Source: JABFWF01 sp035539135 (GTDB taxonomy: Bacteria > Pseudomonadota > Gammaproteobacteria > Xanthomonadales > Xanthomonadaceae). Taken from it: a DNA stretch of 64,000 nucleotides. Shown piece by piece: positions 34,962-44,822 of the stretch; the stretch's first letter is position 1; each line of letters begins with the position of its first letter. The stretch spans positions 62,001-126,000 of the forward strand of contig DATLJD010000006.1 in assembly GCA_035539135.1 (NCBI GenBank). Reading direction: 5' to 3'. A model generated the notes under the pieces. That model was not told the origin of the DNA and ran no database searches. It saw nothing but the letters and a program-made list of their open reading frames with translations. Position numbers and translations under genes: made by a program.

Positions 34962-35253
34962 GGCCCGCGCCCGGGAGGGCGGGGGTATTGCTTTTCCCTT
35001 AGCTGGACATCCATGCCCAGATGCGGGCGCGCGCCATCCATGGCGCGCTGACGCAATACCCCCGCCCTCCCGGTCGCTCGGACAGATCCTGGCGGCTTGC
35101 CGTTGAGCGGAGCTTCGCGCTCTACCAACTACGAGAGTGGTGGGACGTGCCGGGTGGGAGAGGCGGGCAGGACCGTATGCGCCATGGATGGCGCATCCGA
35201 GCCTCCATGGATGGATTCACGGCGTGTCCTGCCTGCCTCTCCCGCCCGGCGCG
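34962..35253 (+). repeat. Composite palindromic repeat, copy 3 (complete)
   Basis: Module A has perfect 21-nt arms (34971-34991 and 35053-35073) and an inner stem CTGGACA/TGCCCAG (35003-35020). The linker (35074-35155) has a degenerate AGCGGAGC hairpin. Module B, from about 35147, has the invariant ATGCGCCATGGATGGCGCAT core. It occupies most of the 466-base gap between the DUF1428 and S4-domain genes; nothing else is visible there. Confidence 0.85.
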
Positions 35254-35310
35254 CTTCGCGAGGGTTGCGCGCTTTCGCTTTTTCGGTATTCGCGTCAGCG
35301 ACGCTGAGCG

Positions 35311-35538
35311 TCACGCTTCCGGCGCCGCCTCGACGATGATCTCGACGTCGCCCATGCGCACCCGTTGGCCGCCGCGGATCTTGCAGGTCTTGCGCAGTTC
35401 CTGCGCGCCGTCCACCGACACCGCGCCGCTGGCGACCAGCGCCTTGCCGGCGCCGCCGCTGTCGGCGAGGCCGGCCAGGCGCAGCAGGTCGTTGAGGGCG
35501 ACGTGTTCGCGGTCCAGGTGGAAGACGATGCGTTGCAT
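35311..35538 (-). CDS. S4-domain RNA-binding protein (YbcJ-like)
   Basis: This 75-residue protein consists of a single S4 fold: EHVALNDLLRLAGLADSGG, then ALVASGAVSVDGAQELRKTCKIRGGQRV. This is the RNA-binding pattern of YbcJ-type proteins, which associate with ribosomal RNA. It is shorter than Hsp15. Start at 35538. It is preceded by the msrBA pair on the same strand, 63 bases away, and could be its last gene. Confidence 0.85.
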   Translation of the reverse strand: MQRIVFHLDREHVALNDLLRLAGLADSGGAGKALVASGAVSVDGAQELRKTCKIRGGQRVRMGDVEIIVEAAPEA

Positions 35539-35601
35539 CCGGCTTGTCCGGGCGGGGCGCTCCAGCGTCGCAGTCCGTTTCCGCGCGCGCAAGCGGGGCG
35601 G

Positions 35602-36279
35602 TCAGCCTTCGCGGTAAAGCGCCGGGAACAGGCGCTTGAGCGCGACCAGTTTGGGCGCGTCGTTGATCACGATGTAGGGATCGCGCGGATGCCGGGCCAG
35701 ATAGTCCTGGTGGTAGGCCTCGGCCGGATGGAAACCTCGCAGCGGCGCGACCCGGGTGACGATCGGCGCATGGAAGCGCTTCGCCGCACCGAGCTGGGCG
35801 ATATACGCCTTCGCCACGCGTGCCTGCTCGGCGTTCGCGGCGAAGATCTCCGAACGGTACTGCGTGCCAACGTCCGGCCCCTGCCGGTTCAGCTGGGTCG
35901 GATCGTGCGCGACCGAGAAGAACACCTTCAGCAACTGGCCGTAGCTGACCTGCGCCGGGTCGTAGATGACCTGCACCGACTCGGCGTGGCCGGTGGCGCC
36001 GGTGCCCACCTTGGCGTAAGCGGCGGTGCCGGCGCTACCGCCGCTGTAGCCCGAGACCACGCGCTTCACCCCGCGCACGTGTTCGAACACCGCCTCCACG
36101 CCCCAGAAGCAGCCGCCGGCGAACACGGCGACCGCTTCGCGCTGGCCCGCTGCGGCGGGGATATCGAGCTTCGGGTCCGGCAGCACGACCGGCTTGCTGC
36201 GCGCGCCGGCGAGGTTGCAGGCGACCAGCAATGCCAGCAGCGCGAGCAGCGGCAGGGACAGGCGGCGTAACGTGGTCAT
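35602..36279 (-). CDS. msrA: Peptide-methionine (S)-S-oxide reductase MsrA, lipoprotein
   Basis: This 225-residue repair enzyme reduces the S-epimer of methionine sulfoxide in proteins. The N-terminus is a lipoprotein signal with lipobox LVAC (Cys21). The catalytic cysteine is Cys57 in AGGCFWGVE, followed by YSGGSAGTAAYAKVG and GHAESVQV. The HPAEAYHQDYL motif is intact. It is coupled to msrB upstream (stop and start share one base, TGATG), giving an envelope methionine-repair pair. Reductant for the periplasm is not encoded nearby. Confidence 0.93.
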   Translation of the reverse strand: MTTLRRLSLPLLALLALLVACNLAGARSKPVVLPDPKLDIPAAAGQREAVAVFAGGCFWGVEAVFEHVRGVKRVVSGYSGGSAGTAAYAKVGTGATGHAESVQVIYDPAQVSYGQLLKVFFSVAHDPTQLNRQGPDVGTQYRSEIFAANAEQARVAKAYIAQLGAAKRFHAPIVTRVAPLRGFHPAEAYHQDYLARHPRDPYIVINDAPKLVALKRLFPALYREG

Positions 36280-36851
36280 CAGCCGGCTCGCGGTGCGGCC
36301 GCGGCGAACAGCAGCGCGGCGGAGTTGATGCAGTAGCGCAGCCCGGTCGGTGCCGGGCCGTCGTCGAACACGTGCCCGAGGTGCGCGTCGCAGCGAGCGC
36401 AGGACACCGCGGTGCGGACCATGCCGAAGCTGCGGTCGGGGCTTTCGACCACGTTGGCGGCCGCGATCGGCCGCCAGAAGCTGGGCCAGCCGGTGCCGGA
36501 GTCGAACTTGGTGCGCGAGTCGAACAGCGCCGTCCCGCAGCACGCGCAGCGGTACACGCCGCGCGCGTGGTGGTTCCAGTAGCGGCCGCTGAAGGCGCGT
36601 TCGGTGCCCGCGCGGCGGGTGATCGCGTAGGCCTGCGGCGACAGCCGCGCGCGCCACTGCGTCTCGCTGCGGACGACGCGTTCCGCGCGCACGGCGCGCA
36701 GGCGGCGGCCGTCGTTGGCGAACTCGACGAGGGTCATCCGGGCCGGACCCGCGGCTTCGGCGGCGAAACCCGATCCGCCGCAGGCGCAACCGATCCCTGC
36801 GAGGAGCGCGGTGGCGAGCAGTCGGCGGCGCGGAAGGGACGGCGTGTCCAT
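36279..36851 (-). CDS. msrB: Peptide-methionine (R)-S-oxide reductase MsrB, exported
   Basis: This 190-residue enzyme reduces the R-epimer of methionine sulfoxide. The start MDTPSLPRRRLLATALLAG is a twin-arginine-like or Sec signal ending near residue 30, so it is exported. Zinc cysteines are in CACCG and CARCDAHLGHV, with FDSGTGWPSF between. The catalytic cysteine is in RYCINSAALLF, near residue 174. It is the first gene of a coupled msrB-msrA unit; the two use different export signals. Confidence 0.92.
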   Translation of the reverse strand: MDTPSLPRRRLLATALLAGIGCACGGSGFAAEAAGPARMTLVEFANDGRRLRAVRAERVVRSETQWRARLSPQAYAITRRAGTERAFSGRYWNHHARGVYRCACCGTALFDSRTKFDSGTGWPSFWRPIAAANVVESPDRSFGMVRTAVSCARCDAHLGHVFDDGPAPTGLRYCINSAALLFAAAAPRAG

Positions 36852-37078
36852 GGGAGCGGGGCTCCTGGCGGGAACGCGGCGGGCGGCGCCGTCGCTGGCA
36901 AACCTGTGACCGCGGCGAGGGGAAGCGGGTTCCATGGGGGTACGGGTGGCCCCCCATTCATGACCGCCAGCCGCATCCCCCCTTGCCTGCGGCCCGTGAA
37001 ATCCGATCCTGTGACGCGCATCGCGGACATTCACGCGGCCGCAGGCGTCTGATGCCTGCACGAGACAGGGGAATTGCC

Positions 37079-37249
37079 ATGAATGCCGACGCCCGCCAGA
37101 TCCACGCCACGCTGCATCGTCCCCAGGCCGACTGGAGCGAGCGCCTCGCCAAGGGGTTGCTGACCCTGGCCCTGGTCGGCGGCGTGCTGTGGGCGCTGGC
37201 GCAGGGCGGCCTGTCCTCGCCGATCGACCTGACCCACCTGCTGGGTTGA
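37079..37249 (+). CDS. Small single-helix membrane protein
   Basis: This 56-residue protein has a polar N-terminus (MNADARQIHATLHRPQADW) and one membrane helix (about 25-44: LLTLALVGGVLWALAQ). CAGGGG precedes the ATG, and a strong terminator lies 48 bases after the stop, which supports a genuine short transcript. No family recognised. The gap 36852-37078 before it holds only a GC-rich hairpin (ATGGGGG/CCCCCAT, 36934-36957). Confidence 0.6.
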   Translation: MNADARQIHATLHRPQADWSERLAKGLLTLALVGGVLWALAQGGLSSPIDLTHLLG

Positions 37250-37296
37250 ACGGACTCCCCTGACGCGGCCGGGCACGCGGCCGTACCGCGTCCGAA

Positions 37297-37321
37297 GGCG
37301 CCCCACCGGGCGCCTTTTTTT
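37297..37321 (+). terminator. Rho-independent terminator
   Basis: GGCGCCC-CACC-GGGCGCC (37297-37314) is a perfect 7-bp GC stem followed immediately by seven T residues. It should end the transcript of the small membrane protein gene. It is the best intrinsic terminator in the window. Confidence 0.92.
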
Positions 37322-37328
37322 ATTTGGA

Positions 37329-37344
37329 GCGGAGCAAGCTCCGC
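37329..37344. repeat. Short GCGGAGC hairpin
   Basis: GCGGAGC-AA-GCTCCGC, the same perfect 7-bp inverted repeat as at 29977 and 61574. It lies between the terminator and the end of the cco cluster. Confidence 0.5.
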
Positions 37345-37374
37345 GCTTCGGTTGTTCGTACCGTTTGGCGGCTC

Positions 37375-38103
37375 TCAAGCCACCAGCGCGCCGCAACCCA
37401 GCGCCTCCAGCACCCCGTGCACCAGCGGTATCCGCGCCAGCCATGGCGCGGCGATGGTCAGCACGCCGGCCGCCAGGACCACGCACGCGAGCGCGATCCG
37501 CCAGCCGCCGCGTTGCAGGCGCTGGCCCAAGCGCGCGCCCGACCAGGTCAGCGGCAGCATCAGCGGCAGCGTGCCGAGGCCGAACGCGGCCATGGTCAGC
37601 GCGCCGTTCGCGGCGCTCGCCTGCAGCCAGGCCGCGGCCAGCACGGTGGTGCTCAGGCCACAGGGCATCCAGCCCCACAGCATGCCGAGCGCGATCCGCT
37701 TCGCCGGCCCGTCGCCAGCCAGCAGCACCCGCCGCTGGAGCGGCCGCAGCCACTGCCACAGGCGCGCGCCGGGCGTCGCCCGGAAGCCGAGCGCGCGGCC
37801 GAGGCCGAGCAGGCGCAACGCGGCGACCACCAGCACCAGTCCGACCGCGACCCGCATCGCCTGCGCCAGGCCCTGCAGGCGCGCGAGGTCGAGCAGGCCG
37901 TGCCCGACGCCGCCGACGATCGCGCCGGCGGCGACATAGCCGAGGACGCGGCCGAGGTTGGGCTGCAGCGCGACCCACCAGCCGCCGCGTGGCGACATCG
38001 CCGAGAAGCCAGTGGCGATCCCGCCGCACATCGCCGCGCAATGCGCGCCGCCGAGCAGGCCGGTGAGCAGGGCCGCGCCGGCGGTCAGCCAGTCAATCGG
38101 CAT
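37375..38103 (-). CDS. SafE/TauE-like membrane protein at end of cco cluster
   Basis: This 242-residue protein has about six membrane helices and the signature GGAHCAAMCGG near residue 20, followed by WMPCGLSTTVLAAAW. Such proteins accompany ccoGHIS and are linked to copper or thiol handling during cbb3 assembly; the direct transported species is not known. Its ATG overlaps the end of ccoS by 11 bases, so it belongs to the operon. Confidence 0.9.
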   Translation of the reverse strand: MPIDWLTAGAALLTGLLGGAHCAAMCGGIATGFSAMSPRGGWWVALQPNLGRVLGYVAAGAIVGGVGHGLLDLARLQGLAQAMRVAVGLVLVVAALRLLGLGRALGFRATPGARLWQWLRPLQRRVLLAGDGPAKRIALGMLWGWMPCGLSTTVLAAAWLQASAANGALTMAAFGLGTLPLMLPLTWSGARLGQRLQRGGWRIALACVVLAAGVLTIAAPWLARIPLVHGVLEALGCGALVA

Positions 38104-38302
38104 CGTCGTCGCCTTCGTCGCGCGGGGCGTCGCCCTCGCGGGCATCGCGCCGCGGGCGCTCGTGTTCGTCGTCGCGCAGGATGTCCAGCGCCGGCGTGTC
38201 GAGGTCCTCGAACTGGCCACGGCGCACCGCCCACACGAAGATCCACACGGCCACGCCGATCAGCACCAGGCTCAGCGGGATCAGCAGCAGCAGGATGTTC
38301 AT
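38093..38302 (-). CDS. ccoS: cbb3 oxidase assembly protein CcoS
   Basis: This 69-residue single-helix inner-membrane protein begins MNILLLLIPLSLVLIGVAVWIFVWAVRRGQFEDLDTPALDILRDD. The FEDLDTPA segment after the helix is the CcoS signature. It is needed for heme and copper insertion into CcoN. The C-terminus is an unusually long charged tail. Its ATG overlaps the ccoI stop by four bases. Confidence 0.9.
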   Translation of the reverse strand: MNILLLLIPLSLVLIGVAVWIFVWAVRRGQFEDLDTPALDILRDDEHERPRRDAREGDAPRDEGDDDAD

Positions 38303-40713
38303 GCGCGCACCCGCGCCAGGCGCAACGCGTTGCCGATGACCGCCAGCGAGGACAGCGCCATGCCCAGCGCGGCCAGCCAGGGGGTGACCACGCCGGCCGC
38401 GGCCAGCGGCAGCGCCAGCACGTTGTAGCCCAGCGCCCAGGCGAGGTTCTGGCGCAGGATGCGGCGGCCGCGGCGGGCGATGTCCAGCGCCTGCGGAACC
38501 CGCGCGAGCGAGCCGCCGGCGAGCACCAGGTCGGCCGCGCGTTGGGCCAGCGCGGCGCCGTCGCCGATCGCCAGCGAGACGTCGGCGCCGGCCAGCACGG
38601 GTGCGTCGTTGAGGCCGTCGCCGACCATCGCGACGACGCGCCCGTCTTCCTGCAACCGCCGCACGTAGCCGAGCTTGTCCTCCGGCGACTGCCTTGCGTG
38701 CACGCTGGTGAGGCCGAGGCGCCCGCCGAAACGGCGCACCGACTCGGCGCCGTCGCCACTGGACAGGTGCAGCGCCAGCCCCTGCGCGCGCAACGCGTCC
38801 AGTGCTGTGGCCGCGTCGGCGCGTTCGCCCTCGGCGATCTCGAAGCGCGCGCGTTCGCCGTGTTCGCCGGCGAGCCAGATCGCGCCGTCGTCGGCGCCAC
38901 CGGTGGCGAAGCCGGCCTGCCCCAGGCGCCAGCGCCGGCCGTCGACGACGCCCTCCAGGCCCTGGCCGGCGACACTGCGCACCGCGCACGCCGCCGGCGC
39001 GCCGGCAACGTCGGCGAAGGCCGCCGCGAGCGGGTGGCCGCTGTCGCGTTCCAGCGCGGCGGCGATGCGCAGCGCGTCGCGTTCGCCGATGCCCGCGCAG
39101 GCGCCGACCGCCGCCAGCCGCGGCCGGCCGTCGCCGAGGGTGCCGGTCTTGTCGAACACGACATCGGTCGCGCGCGCCAGTCGTTCCAGCGCGTCGGGCC
39201 GCACCGCCAGCACGCCGATTTTCGCCAGCGCACCGTGGGCGGCGGCCAGCGTCGCCGGCACCGCCAGCGACAGCGCGCACGGGCAGCTCACCACCAGCAG
39301 CGCGAGGGTGACTTCGAAGGCGCGCGCTGGATCGTGCACGCGCCACCACGCGTACACGGCGACCGCGGCCAGCAGCACGCCGGCGACGAACCCGCTGGCG
39401 ATCCGCTGCGCGCCGCGCGCCAGCGCCGGCCGGTGCGCCTGCGCCTGCTCGACCAGGCGCGCGAGCTGGGCGAGGCGGGTGTCGGCGCCGACCCGGGTGA
39501 CCCGCAGCCGCGCGGGATGTTCGCGGCTGGCGGTGCCGGCCAGCACCGCTTCGCCCGCGCGGCGCAGCACCGGATGCGCCTCGCCGGTGAGCAGCGCTTC
39601 CTCGAAGCGCGCGTCGGCATCCAGCAGCACGCCGTCGGCCGGCAGCGCCTCGCCGACCGCGACACAGGCGATGTCGCCGGGGGCGAGTTCGGCGATCGGC
39701 ACCGTCTCGCGGCTGCCGTCCGCGCGTTCGCGGGTCGCGAACGCCGGCCGCGCCCGCGCCAGCGCATCCACCTGCGCGCTGGCGATGCGCCGCGCGCGCT
39801 GCTCGAGCTGGCGCGCGACCAGCAGCAGGAACACGAACATCACCGCCGCGTCGTACCAGACGTGCTCGGCGCCGACGACCGTGCCCCACACGCTGGCGAC
39901 GTAGGCGAGCAGGGTCGCGCCGGCGACCAGGGTGTCCATGCCGAGCACGCGTTCGCGGAGCTCGCGCCAGGCGCCGGCGAGGAACGGCCAGCCGGCCCAG
40001 AACACCACCGGCGTGGACACCAGGAAGGTGATCCAGCGGAAGAAATCGCGGGTGGGCAGCGGCATCTCGCCGCGGGTGTCGAGGTACAGCGCCTCGGCGA
40101 ACATCATCGCCTGCATCGCGCCGAGCGCGGCCAGGCCGATCCGCAGCAGCGCGCGGTTGCGCTCGGCGCGGCGCGCGCGCTCGCGCGCTTCGCCGGTCGC
40201 GAGGTAGGGCCGGTAGCCGAGCGCGGCCAGCCGCGCCAGCAGCCGCGACAGCGGCGTGCGCGCAGGGTCCCAGGCGATGCGGATGCGGCCGGTCACCGCG
40301 TTCGCGCCGACTTCGGCGACGCCGTCCTCGCGCGCCAGCGCGCGATCGATCAGCCACGCGCAGGCGGCGCAGCGCATGCCGTCGGTGAGCACGGTGATTT
40401 CGCGCCCCTCGCCGCCGCCCGGCAGCGGCACCGCGTGCGCGTGCTCGGCGAGCAGGTCCTCGCGGTCCCAGGCGGCGAGGTCGGCGGCCTGCGCCTCCAC
40501 CCGCGCGGCCGGCTGGCTGCGCAGGCGGTAGTAGTCGTCCAGGCGGGCGTCGCGGATCCACTGCGAGGCGCTCGCGCAGCCGTCGCAGCAGAAGGCGCGC
40601 AGCGCGCCGTCCAGGCGCAGCCGCGCCGGCACGGACGGCAGGCGTTCGCCGCAGTGGTGGCAGGTGCCGGTGGGCGCGTCCGTGTGCGCGGCGGAGGTCA
40701 GGACCGCGTCCAT
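38299..40713 (-). CDS. ccoI: Copper-translocating P-type ATPase CcoI (FixI)
   Basis: This 804-residue P1B ATPase supplies copper for cbb3 assembly. The N-terminus carries cysteine-rich zinc-finger-like segments (CHHCGE, FCCDGC) and a heavy-metal domain with GMRCAACAW. The translocation motif SCPCALSLAVP, the phosphorylation site DKTGTLGDG and the hinge VGDGLNDAPVLAGADV follow. The extra N-terminal cysteines are typical of FixI. ATG 40713 begins the zinc-finger region. Follows ccoH by 16 bases. Confidence 0.94.
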   Translation of the reverse strand: MDAVLTSAAHTDAPTGTCHHCGERLPSVPARLRLDGALRAFCCDGCASASQWIRDARLDDYYRLRSQPAARVEAQAADLAAWDREDLLAEHAHAVPLPGGGEGREITVLTDGMRCAACAWLIDRALAREDGVAEVGANAVTGRIRIAWDPARTPLSRLLARLAALGYRPYLATGEARERARRAERNRALLRIGLAALGAMQAMMFAEALYLDTRGEMPLPTRDFFRWITFLVSTPVVFWAGWPFLAGAWRELRERVLGMDTLVAGATLLAYVASVWGTVVGAEHVWYDAAVMFVFLLLVARQLEQRARRIASAQVDALARARPAFATRERADGSRETVPIAELAPGDIACVAVGEALPADGVLLDADARFEEALLTGEAHPVLRRAGEAVLAGTASREHPARLRVTRVGADTRLAQLARLVEQAQAHRPALARGAQRIASGFVAGVLLAAVAVYAWWRVHDPARAFEVTLALLVVSCPCALSLAVPATLAAAHGALAKIGVLAVRPDALERLARATDVVFDKTGTLGDGRPRLAAVGACAGIGERDALRIAAALERDSGHPLAAAFADVAGAPAACAVRSVAGQGLEGVVDGRRWRLGQAGFATGGADDGAIWLAGEHGERARFEIAEGERADAATALDALRAQGLALHLSSGDGAESVRRFGGRLGLTSVHARQSPEDKLGYVRRLQEDGRVVAMVGDGLNDAPVLAGADVSLAIGDGAALAQRAADLVLAGGSLARVPQALDIARRGRRILRQNLAWALGYNVLALPLAAAGVVTPWLAALGMALSSLAVIGNALRLARVRA

Positions 40714-40729
40714 CGCATCGTCGTCGCCG

Positions 40730-41257
40730 CTAGGGCGATTGCGCCTGGGCGAGGGCGGGGCGCAGGTGCGCTGCCTGCTGGCCGCGCGGCAGGCGCCCGC
40801 GCAGGCGCCAGCTGCCGTCGGCGGCGGCGAGCTGCAGGTTCCAGTCGTGGCCGCCGTCGAGCGCGAGCGGCGCGCGCCAGCCGGTGTCGGTGGGCGCCAG
40901 CTCGACGCTGCGATCCTCCGCAGCGCGCAGCGGGTGGTGCAGGGCGAGCCGCAGCGACGTCGCGTGATCGAAGTCACCGGTCACCGGGATCAGTTCGACG
41001 ATGCCCTGCTTCGTGTCCACCCGCAGCACCGCGCTGAGCTTCAACTCCGCGGCACGCGCGTCGGGACCGAGCTCGGCCTGCTGCGCCTGGCCGGTGCGCT
41101 GCACCTGGTCGGGCACCGCGTCCACCGGTCCGCCGCTGCCAGCCACGCGCACCATCACCACGCCGCCGGCAACCGCCGCCGCGACCAGCGCGACGACCAG
41201 CCACACGATCGGCTGGCGCCAGGGCGAACTGGCCTGCATGTCGTCGTGTCCGCTCAT
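40730..41257 (-). CDS. ccoH: cbb3 assembly protein CcoH (FixH)
   Basis: This 175-residue inner-membrane protein has one N-terminal helix (PIVWLVVALVAAAVAGGVVMV) and a periplasmic FixH domain. That domain contains HATSLRLALHHPLR and the closing beta-rich WNLQLAAADGSWRLRGRLP. It stabilises cbb3 subunits during assembly. The second ATG (41257) is chosen because GAGG lies eight bases upstream; one at 41263 is also possible. Confidence 0.88.
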   Translation of the reverse strand: MSGHDDMQASSPWRQPIVWLVVALVAAAVAGGVVMVRVAGSGGPVDAVPDQVQRTGQAQQAELGPDARAAELKLSAVLRVDTKQGIVELIPVTGDFDHATSLRLALHHPLRAAEDRSVELAPTDTGWRAPLALDGGHDWNLQLAAADGSWRLRGRLPRGQQAAHLRPALAQAQSP

Positions 41258-41267
41258 CGCCATCGCC

Positions 41268-42812
<1,545 letters not shown>

Positions 42813-42820
42813 TGCGCTCT

Positions 42821-43111
42821 TTACCGCGATGGTGGCCCGTTGAAGCGGCTCGCCGGCCGCAGCAGGATCCACGTGAACAGGCTCGACGACGCGGTCGCCA
42901 GCCAGAAGGTGAAGAAGCCGAGCGTGTAGCCCGCGCTGCGGGTCATCGCCAGCCGCGGGAAGGTCATGTCGCGCAGTTCGAGCGGGTCGACGAAGGCGAA
43001 GAACACCATGGTCGCCACGCCCGCCGCGAAGAAGCTCGGCCAGAGGATCGCCCCGACCCGCTGCACGAGCGGGCGGGGCGGATGGTCGAAGGCGGGCGCG
43101 GGCGCTTGCAT
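42821..43111 (-). CDS. Small two-helix membrane protein within cco operon
   Basis: This 96-residue protein has two predicted helices (about 20-42 and 58-84; ILWPSFFAAGVATMVFFAFVDP and AGYTLGFFTFWLATASSSLFTW). It is not CcoQ, S or H. It sits between ccoP (5-base gap) and ccoG (8-base gap) and must be co-transcribed with them. I associate similar small ORFs with xanthomonad cbb3 clusters, but its role is unassigned. A part in CcoP/CcoG assembly is a reasonable guess. Confidence 0.85.
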   Translation of the reverse strand: MQAPAPAFDHPPRPLVQRVGAILWPSFFAAGVATMVFFAFVDPLELRDMTFPRLAMTRSAGYTLGFFTFWLATASSSLFTWILLRPASRFNGPPSR

Positions 43112-43116
43112 CGCCG

Positions 43117-44061
43117 CTATTGTGCCGTGGCGGCGGGCGTCGCGCCGCCGGCGCGCGGCGGGTTGGACAGCGACCACACCCAGGCGGCGACCAGGCGCGC
43201 GCGGGTCTCGCCGAGCAGGTCGCGGTGCGCGGGCATCGTGCCGTGGCGGCCGTTGACGATGGTCTCGCGGATCGCCGCGCTGGAACCGCCGTACAGCCAG
43301 TAGCGGTCGGTGAGGTCGGGCGCGCCCATCTCGGTGTTGCCCTTGCCGTCCACGCCGTGGCAGGCCACGCACACGCCCTCGTACAGCGGCTTGCCCTGCG
43401 CGGCCATGAAGTTGTTGCGCATCGCATCCGGGCTGCCGAGGCTGCGCACGTAGGCGACCACGTAGTCCACCGCGTTGTCGCCACCCATGCCGGTCAGCAC
43501 CGTGCCCCATGGCGGCATCACGCCCTCGCGGCCGTCGAGCACGGTCTGCAGCACGCGCTCCGGCGCGCCGCCCCAGTGCCAGATGTCGTCGGCGAGGTTC
43601 GGGTAGCCGGTGGCGCCCTGCGCGGACGAGCCGTGGCAGGTCGCGCAGGTGTTGGCGAAGATCGAGCGCCCGAGCTCGCGCGCCGCCGGATCCGCCGCCA
43701 GCACCGGCAGCGGCTTGCCGCGGTACATCGCGAAGGTTTCCTCCAGGCGCGCGTCGGCGGCGGCCTTGTCCGCCGCGTGCTCGGCCTGCGAACTCCAGCG
43801 GCCGATGCCCTCGATCCCGCCCAGGCCGCCGAACCACAGCACGTAGCCGACGCCGAACGCGATCGCGATGTAGAAGCCGTTGATCCACCAGCGCGGCATC
43901 GGCTTGTTGTACTCGGTGATGTCCCCGTCCCAGTAGTGACTGGTCTCCTCCGGCTTCGGATCGCCGGGACGGCGCTTGGCCGTCCACCACAGCAGCCAGG
44001 CGACGCCGCCGATGTTGAGCGCCGCCAGCGCGGCGACGAACCACGACCAGGCCGGGCTCAT
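43117..44061 (-). CDS. ccoP: cbb3 cytochrome c oxidase subunit III (diheme CcoP)
   Basis: This 314-residue diheme cytochrome c accepts electrons from soluble cytochrome c. Two N-terminal helices flank the conserved EYNKPMPRWW, followed by two cytochrome domains with heme motifs CATCH and CVACH. Methionine ligands are likely in GVMPPWG and GTMPAHR. It is anchored in the inner membrane with hemes in the periplasm. Its ATG overlaps the ccoQ stop by four bases. Confidence 0.95.
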   Translation of the reverse strand: MSPAWSWFVAALAALNIGGVAWLLWWTAKRRPGDPKPEETSHYWDGDITEYNKPMPRWWINGFYIAIAFGVGYVLWFGGLGGIEGIGRWSSQAEHAADKAAADARLEETFAMYRGKPLPVLAADPAARELGRSIFANTCATCHGSSAQGATGYPNLADDIWHWGGAPERVLQTVLDGREGVMPPWGTVLTGMGGDNAVDYVVAYVRSLGSPDAMRNNFMAAQGKPLYEGVCVACHGVDGKGNTEMGAPDLTDRYWLYGGSSAAIRETIVNGRHGTMPAHRDLLGETRARLVAAWVWSLSNPPRAGGATPAATAQ

Positions 44062-44195
44062 GCGCGCGGCTCCTCGTCGTGCAGCGCCAGCTGCGCGGCT
44101 TCGTCGAAGTCGCGGCGCTTGCGCGGCTGCCAGGCCCAGGCCCACAGGGCCACGAACAGCAGCATCAGGATGAGGGTGACGATTCCCGAGATCAT
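44058..44195 (-). CDS. ccoQ: cbb3 oxidase subunit CcoQ
   Basis: This 45-residue single-helix protein begins MISGIVTLILMLLFVALWAWAW and continues with QPRKRRDFDEAAQLAL, the usual CcoQ polar tail. It stabilises the assembled oxidase. It starts three bases after the ccoO stop and overlaps ccoP by four bases. Confidence 0.9.
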   Translation of the reverse strand: MISGIVTLILMLLFVALWAWAWQPRKRRDFDEAAQLALHDEEPRA

Positions 44196-44197
44196 GG

Positions 44198-44812
44198 TCA
44201 GTTCCCGCGCGGTGCTTGCTTGCCGAGGCCCTGCAGGTAGGCGACCACGGCGTCCAGTTCGGTCTTGCCGGCGACGTCCTCCGCCGCCTTCGCGATCTCC
44301 GCGTCGGTGTAGGGATCGCCGAGACGCTGCAGCGCCTTCATGTGGGCGGCGACCTGGGCGCCGTCGAGGGCGTTCTCGGCCAGCCACGGAAAGGCCGGCA
44401 TGTTGGATTCGGGCACGACCGCGCGCGGGTCGGTCAGGTGCACGCGGTGCCAGTCGTCCGAGTAGCGGCCGCCGACGCGGGCGAGGTCCGGGCCGGTGCG
44501 CTTGGAGCCCCACTGGAACGGGCGGTCGTACACCGACTCGCCGGCCAGCGAGAAGTGGCCATAGCGCTCGGTCTCGAAGCGCAGCGTGCGCACCATCTGC
44601 GAGTGGCACCCGTAGCAGCCCTCGCGCACGTACACGTCGCGACCGGCGAGCTGCAGCGCGGGGTAGGGCTTGACGCCCGGCAGCGGCTGGATCGCCTCGG
44701 CCTGGAACATCAGTGGCACGATCTCGGCAAGGCCGCCGAGCGACACCGCGACGGCCACCAGCACGGCCAGCAGGCCGACGTTCTTCTCGATCTTCTCGTG
44801 TGCAATCGACAT
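44198..44812 (-). CDS. ccoO: cbb3 oxidase monoheme subunit II (CcoO)
   Basis: This 204-residue membrane-anchored monoheme cytochrome c has an N-terminal helix (residues about 12-34). The heme motif CYGCH (66-70) lies in YVREGCYGCHSQMVRTL. The family segments GPDLARVGGRYSDDWHRVHL and SNMPAFPWL supply the methionine ligand region. It transfers electrons from CcoP to CcoN. Start 44812; 10 bases after ccoN. Confidence 0.95.
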   Translation of the reverse strand: MSIAHEKIEKNVGLLAVLVAVAVSLGGLAEIVPLMFQAEAIQPLPGVKPYPALQLAGRDVYVREGCYGCHSQMVRTLRFETERYGHFSLAGESVYDRPFQWGSKRTGPDLARVGGRYSDDWHRVHLTDPRAVVPESNMPAFPWLAENALDGAQVAAHMKALQRLGDPYTDAEIAKAAEDVAGKTELDAVVAYLQGLGKQAPRGN

Positions 44813-44822
44813 CGTCGTGTCC

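Noticed and set aside
36934..36957. ATGGGGG/CCCCCAT hairpin as a terminator
   Set aside because: No T-tract follows on either strand, and the stem is simple G/C runs that occur by chance here.
37324..41037. A very long plus-strand ORF opposite the cco assembly genes
   Set aside because: It is the antisense shadow of ccoI, ccoH and neighbours, whose motifs are unambiguous. Long antisense frames are common at this GC content.
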